Of a stretch of 64,000 nucleotides of DNA, positions 21,906 through 32,691 are shown piece after piece. Numbering within the stretch: position 1 is the stretch's first letter; each line of letters opens with the position of its first letter. The position numbers were made by a program, and so were the translations under genes. The stretch is from Delphinapterus leucas (Eukaryota > Chordata > Mammalia > Artiodactyla > Monodontidae). Location: NCBI RefSeq assembly GCF_002288925.2, contig NW_022098045.1:3805408-3869407 (forward strand), given 5' to 3'. The notes below the pieces were generated by a model. It saw only the letters and a program-made list of their open reading frames with translations. It searched no databases and was not told the origin of the DNA.

Positions 21906-23670
21906 GTCAGGAGCTCAGCAAAGCTATCAGGTATCAAAGTGGCCAATTAAACCAACAAGCAAAAAAGGAAGTAGCAGTGAACCTTTAATCACTCACTACC
22001 ACAGTACAAGAGGCTCAAACAAGAGAAGGCACCAAGTGCCCCCTATTCCTTTTTTCCCTTTGAAATGGCACACTTGTCAAGAGTCAGGTGAACTCATGAA
22101 GACGGGGTTGCCTCCCAGCTGAGGGGCCCCAAACAAAAGGCTCCTGCAGTTTTATGGACCCTGGGGCCAGGGCAGAGGTGGGAAGAGCTAGGAGTATGAA
22201 AGTACTGAGTCAGAGTGGGGAAAAGTGTCTTCAAGGTTTCCCCCTCCTCCTACCCCCACCTATAAGGAGGTCTTGGCAGAGGCATCTGAAGAAGATCTCA
22301 GACCGAGTCCCAAAATAAAGAAACCTAGGACTGAAGGTGCCTGGGCCAGGAATGCACAGATGCAAAGAGCATGACCAGCCAGAGGGGCGAGTCTTTGACT
22401 GCATCTCCCTTCAGTGAAAGTGTTTTGCATGGGCTATGCACACGTGAGACCTGTCAGGTAGAACCTTTGTAATTGCCTTGTGGTTGGGAACAAAAAAACA
22501 CACATTGATTTTTTTTTGGCCAGGAGCCGGACTCCTCAGGACCCAAGTCTCTTAACCACTAGATCCTTTATTTGAGTAAATGACCTTATTTTATTAATTT
22601 CTATCTCCCAGCAAAGTCTAGCACTGGACTTTGGTCCATGATACACATAATAAAGGTGAATTGAACTGAACTGAGTTATAGAGAGTAGAGACAGGGATAG
22701 TTGCTGACACTCAAACACTAGCCAAAGATTCTGCCATGGTTTAACTGTATTTCTCCTTAAAGGAATAAACTGATACTTCAGAAGCATAACCCATTAGTTC
22801 TGGGAAGATATTTTCAGGATCCTGCTAATGAGAGCTCCTCAATAAATTCCCAGATTCTTCAAATAGTTCATATTATGCTCAAATAGTCCATTTATTCCCT
22901 TTTATACCTTGTTACTAAACTCATAAGTATTTCAACAGCTATCATAAAATTCCAGATTCTTTTCCTTTTTCAACACGAAGCAAGATATCTAGACACTTAA
23001 TAAATATTAATTAGTGAAAATGATGAAGGTCAACTTGATATGTTTCTCCCCTGATTGCTTTTGAAGACCCTTAGCATCATTTAGCATTTGATTTGAAAGC
23101 TTTGGAAGAGCACATTTCAAATCTATATATCGTTAATTAACATTGCTAGGTATTGCCATCTCTCTTTGTTCAAAAGGCTGTGCTGTCATTAATTACATAT
23201 TCAGAGTGATGGGAATAGATTTAATTTATTCTAAAAATCCTAATTCATTAAACCATTTCTGTACTGCTGAAATTGAGAGATGGCAGAACTGCATTCTGTT
23301 CTGGGGTCATTCTTCTTTCTTCTCCCTCCTTCAGTTGGGATAGTGAAGCAGAGTGATACAAATCAGTTTGCAATGCCAAAGGTAGAAGATATACCTTTTA
23401 TAGCTATAGAACAACAACAACATGAAACCCTATCCATTAGTGTCTGGTTTCTCATTCTCCACATATTAGCACATCCCTAAAGAGAGAAACCCAGAGAAGG
23501 TGTTAACTGAGAACACAAAGTGAATTTACACATGCATTTTTTAAAAGGAACCTGTCCTTTATAGAAGTTAAATGCTCTCTGGGACTTGTCAGCTTTCCAG
23601 AACTTCCCCTTGACCAGGGCTGTCTGAACTTTTCCCACCTCTACTCCCTCTTTCAACATGAACCAGCCCA

Positions 23671-23671
<1 letters not shown>
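21906..23671. other. No gene recognised
   Basis: Unique-looking sequence. A stretch at 22510-22560 (GCCAGGAGCCGGACTCC, CTCTTAACCACTAG) resembles the end of an antisense MIR but is too short to assign. The block at 21960-22480 is somewhat GC-richer than its surroundings without a clear LTR or exon structure. Confidence 0.5.

Positions 23672-23715
<44 letters not shown>
23672..23715. repeat. (CA)n microsatellite
   Basis: About 22 uninterrupted CA units. Confidence 0.98.
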
Positions 23716-23716
<1 letters not shown>

Positions 23717-23834
23717 CCTCATTATCTTTAAGTCTTTAAGTAGCCAGATTCTCCAGTGTGTGGAAATGACACCTTAAGAACCTGTTAAGATCACCTGAAC
23801 CCTAGAGGGAATCAACAGCCGATCAGATGATACA

Positions 23835-24120
23835 GAAGAATAGGTCAGCAATTTGGAAGACAAAATAGTGGAAATCACCCAAGCAATGCCTATCAATAAT
23901 CATTTTTAATGTAAACAAACTAAATGCCACAATCAGAAGACAGAGTGGCTAAAAGGACAACAACAACAAAAATGAGACCCATCTATATGCTGCCTACAAA
24001 AGACTCATGTCAGATCTAAAGACACACGCAGATTGAAAATGAACTGATGGAAAAAATTCCATACAAATGTAAACAAAAAACATATAGCTGGGGGTAGCAA
24101 TATGCATATCAAACAAGTTG
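23835..24120 (+). mobile_element. Old L1 fragment joining ORF1 and ORF2 starts
   Basis: Begins with an L1 ORF1 piece (AATTTGGAAGACAAAATAGTGG), then jumps to the start of ORF2 (ATCAATAATCATTTTTAATG, ATGAGACCCATCTATATGCTG, GACTCATGTCAGATCTAAAG). It ends within the endonuclease region (GGGGGTAGCAATATGCATATC). It is internally deleted and truncated on both sides, and older than elements A-C. Confidence 0.75.
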
Positions 24121-24500
24121 TCCTAACCTGTTCAGGTCACCAGAGTAAAGGTGTTACAGTTACTGAACAGTCATCCTCCCTAGCATAGTATTCTCACTCT
24201 ACACTCTCCAAATGTTAGACAATAATTCTAAGCGACACCTAATTTAGCCCTGGGTTTCTAGCTCCACTTGAGTTTTTATTTTTATTTGTTTTTAAGCTCT
24301 CATTTTTTTTTTTTATGAGATAGATTGTTTTTTTTTTAGTTTCAGGTTCCGTTTCCTTAACAAATACTTAGAGTAATAGTTTACAAAGCAAGTTTCTAGT
24401 TTCTCCTCCGATCAGGCTTCTTCACCAGTTAAAGTTATTGTCCTCATTGGGGCCCCTCTTCTCCCTTGTCTGCCCTCATTTTCCCCATACACCACCCCTT
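24121..24500. other. No recognised feature
   Basis: AT-rich with T runs at 24304-24315 and 24330-24340. No gene. Confidence 0.5.
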
Positions 24501-24511
24501 CCTCTCCAAAT

Positions 24512-24712
24512 TTTTTTTTTGTGGTACGCAGGCCTCTCACTGTTGTGGCCTCTCCCGTTGCGGAGCACGGGCTCCGGACGCGCAGGCTCAGCGGCCATGG
24601 CTCACGGGCCCAGCCGCTCCATGGCATGTGGGATCTTCCCGGAACGGGGCACAAACCCGTGTGCCCTGCATCGGCAGGCGGACTCTCAACCACTGTGCCA
24701 CCAGGGAAGCCC
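24512..24712 (-). mobile_element. CHR-type SINE, short form
   Basis: Antisense, with a short T tail and an 11-bp perfect target-site duplication CCTCTCCAAAT (24501-24511 and 24713-24723). CpG decay is visible in the B-box region (antisense GGGCACAAACCCG) and GC-rich body. Confidence 0.95.
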
Positions 24713-24723
24713 CCTCTCCAAAT

Positions 24724-25270
24724 ATTTTGTCTTCTAAGGCATTATGGATCATAGCCTTGTTATCTCGTGATCACATAGAAAAGATAAAAATAGAGGGCAG
24801 AGGACATAGAGTAACTGATGCAGCCACTGGCATCTCCCTTTTAATTTGGAAAGGACATGCACCCTGGCACCAGGGTTGGGGTGATATTTTGAACTATGAG
24901 AAGAGGGGAGATGCAAAGTTCAAGGGAATAGTGTCTTTTGGTACATAAAGGAGACCTTACTAGAATTGCTCCAAGAACGGAGTCTATGATTTTCTTTTTC
25001 TTAAATTAGTTGACTGACTAAAGCAAATCACAAATTCCAAAGTGATTCAAATGAAGGAAATACATAAGATTAGCACTGGAAGTTTGCATTTAATTTGGGC
25101 ATAAACTTCTGATCTTAAACAATCAGAACGAACTCCTTTGATATGCAAAATAGCTCAAAACTATCCTCCTCTGCCTTTCTCTTTCTGGGCAGGAGTTTGC
25201 ACATATTAGAGCCACTTTAGATGATAAAGAACATCCCTTCATATTTCAAAAAATCAATGAAAAAGGAGTC
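24724..25270. other. No recognised feature
   Basis: No repeat or exon that I can support. Confidence 0.5.
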
Positions 25271-25274
25271 CAAA

Positions 25275-25440
25275 AACCTGGGCTCTGATTTGCAGTCCCC
25301 TTGAATCTGGTGACGTGGATAACCAGCTTTTCTCATTTGCAAAATGAAGATAAGGGTATCTTTATTCACAGAGGTGGTGTATGTAGCCCTTTGTAACCTC
25401 TAAAAGGTTATTACATAAATATAAGGGACCATTAGTATGA
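25275..25440 (+). mobile_element. MIR SINE relic
   Basis: Sense MIR: CCTGGGCTCTGATTTGCAG, TTTTCTCATTTGCAAAATGAAG, then TAACCTCTAAAAGGTTATTAC. It is diverged. Confidence 0.6.
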
Positions 25441-25743
25441 TGATCCAGGCACATTTCCAAAACACTATCACCACTGTCAAAAAGTTGGGAACTATGTGTT
25501 GGTGAGCCAGAGTCAAAGCCACTGGCCTAAGGAAGGAAGGTATTTTCTGCATATAACACATGGGTGTTGCCACCCTGAAAACACAGTCAAGTAAAAAGAC
25601 TCTGCCAAGAACTGAGACTTGCCCTCATCATTGCTCTGGAAGGTGTAAGTCCTGGCAGCGTTCACTGCCTGAATCTTCTAAGCAAAAGAATAATTTTGAC
25701 CAGAAACACAACGGAAATAGATTTTTTTCACATATATAATAAC

Positions 25744-25930
25744 TACACTAACACCTAACATTTATGAAATACTTGCTATGTGCCAGGGGCTGTTCCAAGC
25801 ACTTTACTAGTTTTATCTAATTTAATCCTCCCTGCAAAGTAGGTGCTATTATCATGATTTGCTTCATTTTACAGATGAGACTTTTAAAAGCTAAGTAACT
25901 TGCCCCAAGTAATACAGAGATTTGAACTAA
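25744..25930 (-). mobile_element. MIR SINE relic
   Basis: Well-preserved antisense MIR: AACATTTATGAAATACTTGC, TATGTGCCAGGGGCTGTTCC, TCTAATTTAATCCTCCCTGC, ATTTTACAGATGAGAC, then AAGTAACTTGCCCCAAG. Confidence 0.92.
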
Positions 25931-26477
25931 CACTCTTAGCCACTTCTTTACTCTCCCTTCTTTTAAGATCCAGAAAAGATTTCATCTTTTCAGAGAAATA
26001 TGGAAAGTCTGAACCCCTCCCCCAGGTTTCCTGTAAAATCCCAGGGGTGGGACAGGGCAGGGGGTGCAAGGGGCATTTCTCCACTCAAGGTTCCCTTGGC
26101 TCTTATCTTCTGCTCATGATCTCCCTGTTTGGGACTATATCAACCCAGCAGTGGACTCAGGCTGCCCATAATTTCCACCCAAAGATTTGAAGGTTTCCAG
26201 AGATACAATTTGCAGTACAGCCCAGTAGTGGAAACAACTTGCAATTTAGTTTTAAACAATTCTGTTTCCATGAGTCCCTGGGCAGTTTCCACAGCTTGGG
26301 CTCTTGCCTCCTCCCCTGTTGCTCAGCCCTCCTCTCTCCATCTCCCCCAGCCCCTCTCTTGTCTCATCCTCAAATTCCTGCCCAATCCTGCTGTCTTTTT
26401 TGTTTCGTTATTTCCTTCCATCCCATTCTCATAGGATCTTACTTTGCCCCCAAGTGATTTATCAAGATATTTTTCTA
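25931..26477. other. No gene recognised
   Basis: Pyrimidine-rich between 26290 and 26420. Overlapping short frames there are low complexity with no known domain. Confidence 0.5.
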
Positions 26478-26756
26478 CCACGGAGCAACTAAGCCGGTGC
26501 GCCACAACTACTGGGCCCGCGCTCTAGAGCCAGCAAGCCACAACTACTGAGCCCACAAGCCACAACTACTGAGCCTGCGTGCCACAACTACTGAAGCCCA
26601 CGTGCATAGAGCCTGTGCTCCGCAACAAGAGAAGCCACCACGATGAGAAGCCCGCACACTGCAACGAAGAGTAGCCCCCAGTCGCTGAAACTAGAGAAAG
26701 CCCGCACAGCAACAAAGATGCAATGCAGCCAAAAATTAATTAATTAAAAAGCTCTA
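26478..26756 (+). mobile_element. CHR-type SINE, long form, 5'-truncated
   Basis: Lacks the tRNA-like head and starts at CACGGAGCAACTAAGCCGG. The body contains repeated CCACAACTACTGAGCC units, then GTGCTCCGCAACAAGAGAAG and GAAGAGTAGCCCCCAG. The tail is ATTAATTAATTAAAAA. Without the A and B boxes it has no pol III promoter. Confidence 0.9.
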
Positions 26757-27569
26757 AGATATATATACATATTTTTCCTATTCAAAGGTAGTTCCCTCCA
26801 TATGAGAAATGACAATGCTAGCACTGAAGATGAGGATATTTTCACGGTGGTATATATCCATTTACTAAATGTTTACTCCTAGGAAGTAAAAAGACGGGGT
26901 GGTAATACACAAAACCAGAGCCATCTTTGATATCTCCAACTCTTGTACTGCTAAACCACCAAAGAATAATTAATAGAGGAAATCATAAACTCAGAGTCAC
27001 TGTAATTATGATGATCACATTTGTGTAGCTCATTTTAATCTATTATAAACTGATAACAGGAGGAGTACTTTTACACCAAAACATCAAAATAATCTGTCAT
27101 TGGGAGAGAAAACAACCTGGTGACATGACAACGTGCCGTGTTTTGGAAAAACTACCTTCTTCACCCAAATATTGTGGTAGTTCCTAAGGCTCATGAGATA
27201 TCCAGCTCAAAGCTGATTGGCTCCAGCTGTCAAGACCGTCAGGCCACACTATCAACAGCATTGCTGGGTTGTCGATATTTGCTTTACGTTTTCTAACAAA
27301 ATCAATTGATTGCTCCCACTTTGTTAATGAGTTCACAAAATTATAATTTAATCACGAGCATAGTGGTAAATTGACTCTGTCTTCTTTTTCACTTACTCAC
27401 TACGATCACTTTTCATCCATTCTTTCATTAGTTTAGTCATCAAATATTTATGAAGAGCTTTTTATGGGTAAAGCTTCAGAGATGCAGGTAGGTAGCATGA
27501 CGGTAAGCTAGTGTGGAAGTCAAGGTTTACAAATATTTTTAACAGAGAATTATAAACATTATCATTTAT
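26757..27569. other. No recognised feature
   Basis: AT-rich unique-looking DNA. Confidence 0.5.
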
Positions 27570-27785
27570 TCATTGAACCCATGTTTTGAGGATCACCAAC
27601 AGTTCTAGGCCTCTACATTATATTAGTTCATTTTACCTTCGCAGCGCCACCACCTGGAGGGGAGTATTATTACACTCGTTTTATAGACATAACTAATGAT
27701 CAAAGAGGTCAAGTAACTTACCCACAGACATGGGTAAATAAGGGGCAGAGCCCACATCTGAATCCGGGTCTTTGTGACCCCAAGT
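27570..27785 (-). mobile_element. MIR SINE relic
   Basis: Antisense MIR: TCATTTATTCATTGAACCC, AGTTCTAGGCCTCTACATTA, GGAGTATTATTACACTCG, TCAAGTAACTTACCCACAG, then GAATCCGGGTCTTTG. Confidence 0.85.
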
Positions 27786-28019
27786 ACTGTGGAAATAAAC
27801 AGGAGGAGGTTGCTAACTAACTCTGGGCGAGCAGTGAAGACATTCCAGAGGAGCCACTGCTTAACCTGATCTATAAGGAGTCCACCATCTAATAAGGAAA
27901 TGGCATGGCATTTACAGTGAAAAAAGTCATATAGACAAAGGCATGATTATGTTGAGCCCTGGCCCTGATTTGATCTTACCAGTACACTGCAGTGGGACAC
28001 CTCTAATGCTTCCCAGAGT

Positions 28020-28125
28020 AGACAAGATGCTCCTTGAAGGCAGGGATCATGCTCTATTTACTTGGTAGTCCTCCCAGAGCCCAGCACAGTCTTACAGAGA
28101 TGGTGCTTGATTGTTGTTTAAAGAA
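28020..28125 (+). mobile_element. L2 3' end relic
   Basis: Sense L2 terminus: GCTCCTTGAAGGCAGGGATC, AGAGCCCAGCACAGTCTTAC, then GATGGTGCTTGATTG. Confidence 0.75.
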
Positions 28126-28451
28126 GTGAGTTAGAGAGTGTGAAGTGATATTTCACTTGCATAATACAGTAAAATTTTTCTTGGGAAATGGCTCTAGTTG
28201 ACATTCAGTCATTTCCATCCCCAACAACAATGTTAATACCTTTTCTCCCAGGTCTTTGTTAAATCACAATGACACCTACTTAGCAAATAGGAGACACATT
28301 CCAATTTTTTAAATCTGTGCATAGCAGGACATACCATCAGAGTTTACCTTTTTAAAAGTTATTTTGTACTACTTCTTTTTGCAAGACATGGAGTTTTATT
28401 ACATAAAAATGGAAAAATAATAGTGTTGGTAAAGAAAACAGTGTGGAATGA

Positions 28452-28533
28452 GATGGAAGGAAGGAAGGAGGGGAGGGGAGGGAGGGAGAAAGAGAAAGGA
28501 AGGAAAAAAGGGAGGGAGGGAGAAAGGGGAAAA
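28452..28533 (+). repeat. GGAA/GGGA polypurine tract
   Basis: About 80 bp of nearly pure A/G built from GGAA and GGGA units. It is on the same strand as the tract at 6425. Confidence 0.95.
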
Positions 28534-30104
28534 TACAACTTCTGCTATTAAATTTTTACTCCAGGGCATCTTATAGTGTTTATTTCCTAAAAGGTTCCCA
28601 GGTTGTTCTTAGAGTGCTGAGTTAATTCTCTTATCTATCTCCTTTTGAGAGATAATTGCTGGTGTATAATCTTAGCAACATGACGATACCTTTTTGTTAT
28701 GAGCCAGCAGCCATGAGACTTGGCGCGTGATTCAGTCATGATAGAAATAGCTTTGAGCAGACAGCCTGCCTAAGATAGTATATGCAGGTCTACCACATCA
28801 CCCTTTGTTAATCATTAATCGTGGTATTACACCTCTGTAAAAATAGCAACAGTGGCTCGCATTACTTATCCAGTTTACTTTGAAGGCAGCTGTACCTCTG
28901 TTATCACTTCACAGTAACTCCATGAGGTCTTTCCCAACTGATGCGGCCAAGGTTCAGGCAAGTAAGCAAGAGCCTCAGGGGGACCAAGCTCCAGGCCTAA
29001 ACCCAAGTCTCCTGATTCCTGGCCTAAACTTCTTTCCATTCATTCAGTCTCCTTCCCCAAGAAGAAAAAAATTACCTTAAGGAAATATATTTCAGTTTTT
29101 CTCCTTGTCTCTTTCTCTTTCCATTTCTCTGTTTCTTTTACACACACACACACATTTTGTCTTGCTTTGCACCCTATTCACGTGGCATTAGATGGTCTCA
29201 TTATCATTATGATAATTGTTTCTAAAGTGGGTGCTGAGGTTCAGAGGTGCCTCACAAAGCTCATCCCAGCACTCTGCCTGCCTTCAAGCTCCTATTATTA
29301 GCTGTTATGGTCAGTGGAGCCTACAATTTCATTTCAGACATGAATTAGCTTTTACTATGCCTTCTTGGCACTAGTCACACTTTTCTCATACATTTGATTA
29401 GATTTGGGTTTAGGTTCCACCTCCACACCCCCAAAATGAAAAGCACTGCTCTGAGAAGTTTCTGGCCTAGAAACTACCCAACACAATCCCAACCACAGGA
29501 CCATGGAATGGAAAGGATTATTTTATCATACATGTAAGTCCTCTTGGTATTAAGACTGTATGTAGGCTTTTTTCAGCCAGTTGAACTAGTTGGGAATTTT
29601 TTTATTCCTTCCTCATATATGTTTTGAAAACATCTTAGAATCTCTCCTCTCCCCTGGCTATACTGAGGTGGTGGAAGATAAGGAACCCACATGCTGTCTG
29701 CAGCCCTTACATTAATCATGTGTGGGAGAGGGTTGGGAGGCGCGGAGGCGGGAATAGAGGCAAGAAGGGCATACGTGACAACAGGGCACAGGTCGTTAAG
29801 CAGCAGCTGGTGGCCAGTTTGCACAGCTCGACACCTCAAAGGAGACAAGTAATAAATGCCTCCCAAAGTGAACCTCCAATCGTCTGAGAGCAAATGTCTA
29901 AGTGGTTAAAGCTGATGGGAAAATGCTACAGGCTGGAGGCACTCCTAGCAAGATCTGACTTGAGACAGGGCTCAGGGCCACCTTCTTCCCTACATACAGC
30001 TCCTCCCTATTATTTGTTTTCACAGTTCCACCCAAAGGGTAGCTAGCTTTCCTGTAATATCTCAAGCCCACTATGGTAACTCAAAGTCCCACAAGTTCTT
30101 TTGT
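28534..30104. other. No gene recognised; possible weak MIR
   Basis: 28860-29035 vaguely resembles an antisense MIR (TATCACTTCACAGTAACTCC, CCAAGTCTCCTGATTCC), but this is weak. A short CA run lies at 29139-29154. A 106-codon minus-strand frame at 29573-29893 has no recognisable domain. Nothing else is seen. Confidence 0.5.
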
Positions 30105-30235
30105 TTCGACAAAGAGTTATATAGAATCTACTACGTGCCAAGCCCGGTCTCAGGCACTGGGAATCAATAAGGCACAAAACCCTGCCCTTGGGAGCTCTCA
30201 ATCCAACAGGGGAGACAGCAATGTAACATTTATAA
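30105..30235 (-). mobile_element. L2 3' end relic
   Basis: Antisense L2: GAATCTACTACGTGCCAAGC, CACTGGGAATCAATAAGGC, then CTGCCCTTGGGAGCTCTC. Confidence 0.7.
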
Positions 30236-30489
30236 TCAGGGAGATACTCAAAATATATAACTAACTTCATACTATGGACACCAGCCAGTCAGAGGGATGT
30301 TGGCCAGTGCACCTGGGCATCCTGGCTGCAGGCCAGCTCTGCCTCTACTACCATGTGATAAGAATGGTAACCAAGGTCTCTAGAAGATGCTATGCAAGCT
30401 TAGAAAAAGCTCAAGCTACGACATGGTCATAATTCTGTCCCTTCAAGAAGGATGGTTTTAGAACAGTAAGGTGAATCATAATAAAGTTC

Positions 30490-30928
30490 CAGTAAGTCCC
30501 CTACATACGAACGGGTTCCATTCTGAGAGCGAGTTCATAAGTCCGATTTGTTTGTAAGTCTAACAAAGTTAGCCTAGGTATCCAACTAACACAATTGACT
30601 ATACAGTACCGTACTGTAATAGGTTTATAATGCTTTCCACAGAAATAATATATAAAAAACAAACAAACAAAAAATAAACACTTTTAATCTTACAGGACAG
30701 TACCTTGAAAAGTACGGTAGTGCAGTACGACAGCTGGCATCCAGCAGCTGGCATCGAGTGAACAGGCAAGAAGAGTTACTGACCGGAGGAGGGAGAGGAG
30801 GTGGGAGACAGGAGAGCTGAAGGATTGTCAGCAATAGGAGATGGAGGGCAAACTGCAATTTCATTCACACCTGACATTGCATCTTTGAAAGTTGGCAACT
30901 TGAAGGTTTGTATGTAGGGGACTTACTG
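30490..30928. mobile_element. Short Tigger/pogo-like DNA transposon
   Basis: A 439-bp element with 23-bp terminal inverted repeats that differ at one base. The left end CAGTAAGTCCCCTACATACG (30490) is mirrored by the right end CATGTAGGGGACTTACTG-like sequence ending at 30928. The CAGT terminus and TA on the right flank (TC on the left, one change) fit the Tc1/mariner-Tigger class. It has no transposase frame, so it was moved in trans. A 17-bp near-palindrome (TACAGTACCGTACTGTA) lies at about 30602. Confidence 0.78.
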
Positions 30929-30944
30929 TAATGACAAAATTTCC

Positions 30945-31145
30945 ATATTTAGTACCTACCGTGGGCCAGCTCTATACTAAGAACTTTCCAAGAGCTATTT
31001 TATTTGACCCTCACAATATCCCCTTTTAACAAATGAGGAAACTGGGACGTAGATCAGGTGAATTACCAAGATCACACAGGTTTTTAACAGGGTTTGCACA
31101 CAGTTTAAACCCTAACAATCTGACTCCAGAACTGGCACTTATACC
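30945..31145 (-). mobile_element. MIR SINE relic
   Basis: Antisense MIR: TAGTACCTACCGTGGGCCAG, TATTTTATTTGACCCTCAC, AACAAATGAGGAAACTGGG, then CAAGATCACACAGG and GACTCCAGAACTGGCAC. Confidence 0.9.
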
Positions 31146-31281
31146 TGAAATTTGACGTTTTGATTCTTCTGGAAAAAGGAGGTAAGAATGGGTTTCTCAC
31201 CATTTCCTTACTGCAACAGTGAACTGACAGTATTTTAGGTAGAGATAGATTGGCGAAGTTCTTATTCAAAAAGTCAAACCC

Positions 31282-31492
31282 TTGGGGCTTCCCTGGTGGC
31301 GCAGTGGTTGAGAGTCCGCCCGCTGATGCAGGGGACACGGGTTCGTGCCCCGGTCCGGGAAGATCCCACATGCCGCGGAGCGGCTGGGCCCGTGGGCCAT
31401 GGCCGCTGAGCCTGCGCGTCCGAAGCCTGTGCTCCGCAACGGGAGAGGCCACAACAGTGAGACGCTCGCGTACCGCAAAAAAAAAAAAAAAA
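31282..31492 (+). mobile_element. CHR-type SINE, short form
   Basis: Well-preserved short SINE, with A box GGTGGCGCAGTGG, B-box region GGGTTCGTGCCCC, and poly(A) of ~20. The target-site duplication AAAAAGTCAAACCC is perfect over 14 bp (31268-31281 and 31493-31506). With so little CpG decay it is among the youngest copies here. Confidence 0.96.
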
Positions 31493-31506
31493 AAAAAGTC
31501 AAACCC

Positions 31507-32359
31507 AGGTAACATAAGTAAAGGCAAATACAACATAGGAAAAATCTAACAGTCACTTTTCTTAAGAGCCCTTTAGAATGAAGGACAGGCAGATACAGCC
31601 ATCAGGCAAACATTGACTTTTAATCTAAAGAGTCGATCTGATTTACACATACAATCACATAATTTTCTCCTGGAGGCCTTTACAACCAAGGGTGAGGAAA
31701 TGGCTATGATGTCAGCCCAGGAGAACTATAGCTTCACTTGAAGGCAAAATCGCACAATTAAAAAAAAATTATTTTCCACATGAATTTCTAAAATATACTT
31801 CTCATACTGAAGCCTCTAAGTAATAAGAGAAGGGTGAAAATGTCACCAACAGAACAAATTTTTCATGGTGACCTTCCAAGTGTCCTAAGTTCTCAGGATC
31901 ACAGGCCACAGGAAATTCATATCTGTGGATTTAATAATAACATCAAAAGATCAAACAGCCTCCCCCATTCTCTTCTGTCAAAATGCAAAGATTTCTGTTT
32001 GAAAAAGTAAATCCCAAATGTTGAGGTTAAGGATTTCATTGAGGGAAAACCTACTGCTCTAAAGACAAAAAGAAGAAGGAGAAGGAGAAGAAGAAGAAAA
32101 ATTACCCAGCATAGCCAACACAATGCCGAAGAAGAACAAAGTTGAAGGGTTGACACTACTCTATCTGACCTTTATGCTAGGGGAGATCCAGATGTTTTCA
32201 GCCAAGAACCTTGCTTGAAACAGTGATCTTATTCAGTCGTATGGCTGAAATCATGTCTGTGTTGGTGACTCCAAAGTTGATACCTCTCCCCTAAGTGCCA
32301 GACTCATATTTCCAACTGCTTATTCAGCATCTTCACTGGGATATCTCACTGACGTCTCC
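31507..32359. other. No gene recognised; GAA-rich stretch
   Basis: Contains a GAA/GGA run at 32070-32099. No repeat class or gene was otherwise recognised. Confidence 0.5.
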
Positions 32360-32690
32360 GACTTCACGTGTCTAGATCAGAGCTCTTAGTTTAATTCCCA
32401 AACCACTCTTCCCCATCTCAGAAAATGGCATCACTAACCACCTTGGTGTCTAGTCCCCAAACCTAGACATCATCCTTAAATTATCTCTTTCTCTCAAGCT
32501 CCACTTGCCATCAGTTGCTTCTCCTAAACATATGACAAATTTCTTTACTTCTTTCCATTTCTATTACTACTATTCTATTGGAAACAACTGTCTTTTGTAT
32601 ACAGTTTACTGCAAAAGCATCTTGCCTGGTGGCCTGACTTCTCTTGCCCTACATCAATCCATTCTACGAGATGATTTCTTTTGTATACAT
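32360..32690 (+). mobile_element. L2 LINE relic
   Basis: Sense L2 from the same segment as 6755-7060: TTCCCCATCTCAGAAAATGG, TAGACATCATCCTTAAATT, CTCTTTCTCTCAAGCTCC, then GGCCTGACTTCTCTTGCC. Confidence 0.7.
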
Positions 32691-32691
32691 T

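Noticed and set aside
21960..22500. Possible LTR or exon in a GC-richer block
   Set aside because: No TG...CA ends, target-site duplication, splice sites or reading frame could be matched; left unassigned.
23672..23715. CRISPR-like or tandem array
   Set aside because: Plain dinucleotide microsatellite without spacers; CRISPR does not occur in mammalian nuclear DNA.
29573..29893. 106-codon minus-strand frame
   Set aside because: No known domain, no splice or promoter context; length is within chance for 64 kb.
31284..31360. tRNA-Glu-like cloverleaf in SINE heads
   Set aside because: Resembles tRNA-Glu in stem and boxes, but sits in a SINE with a long body and poly(A) tail. The anticodon arm is degenerate, so it is not a tRNA gene.
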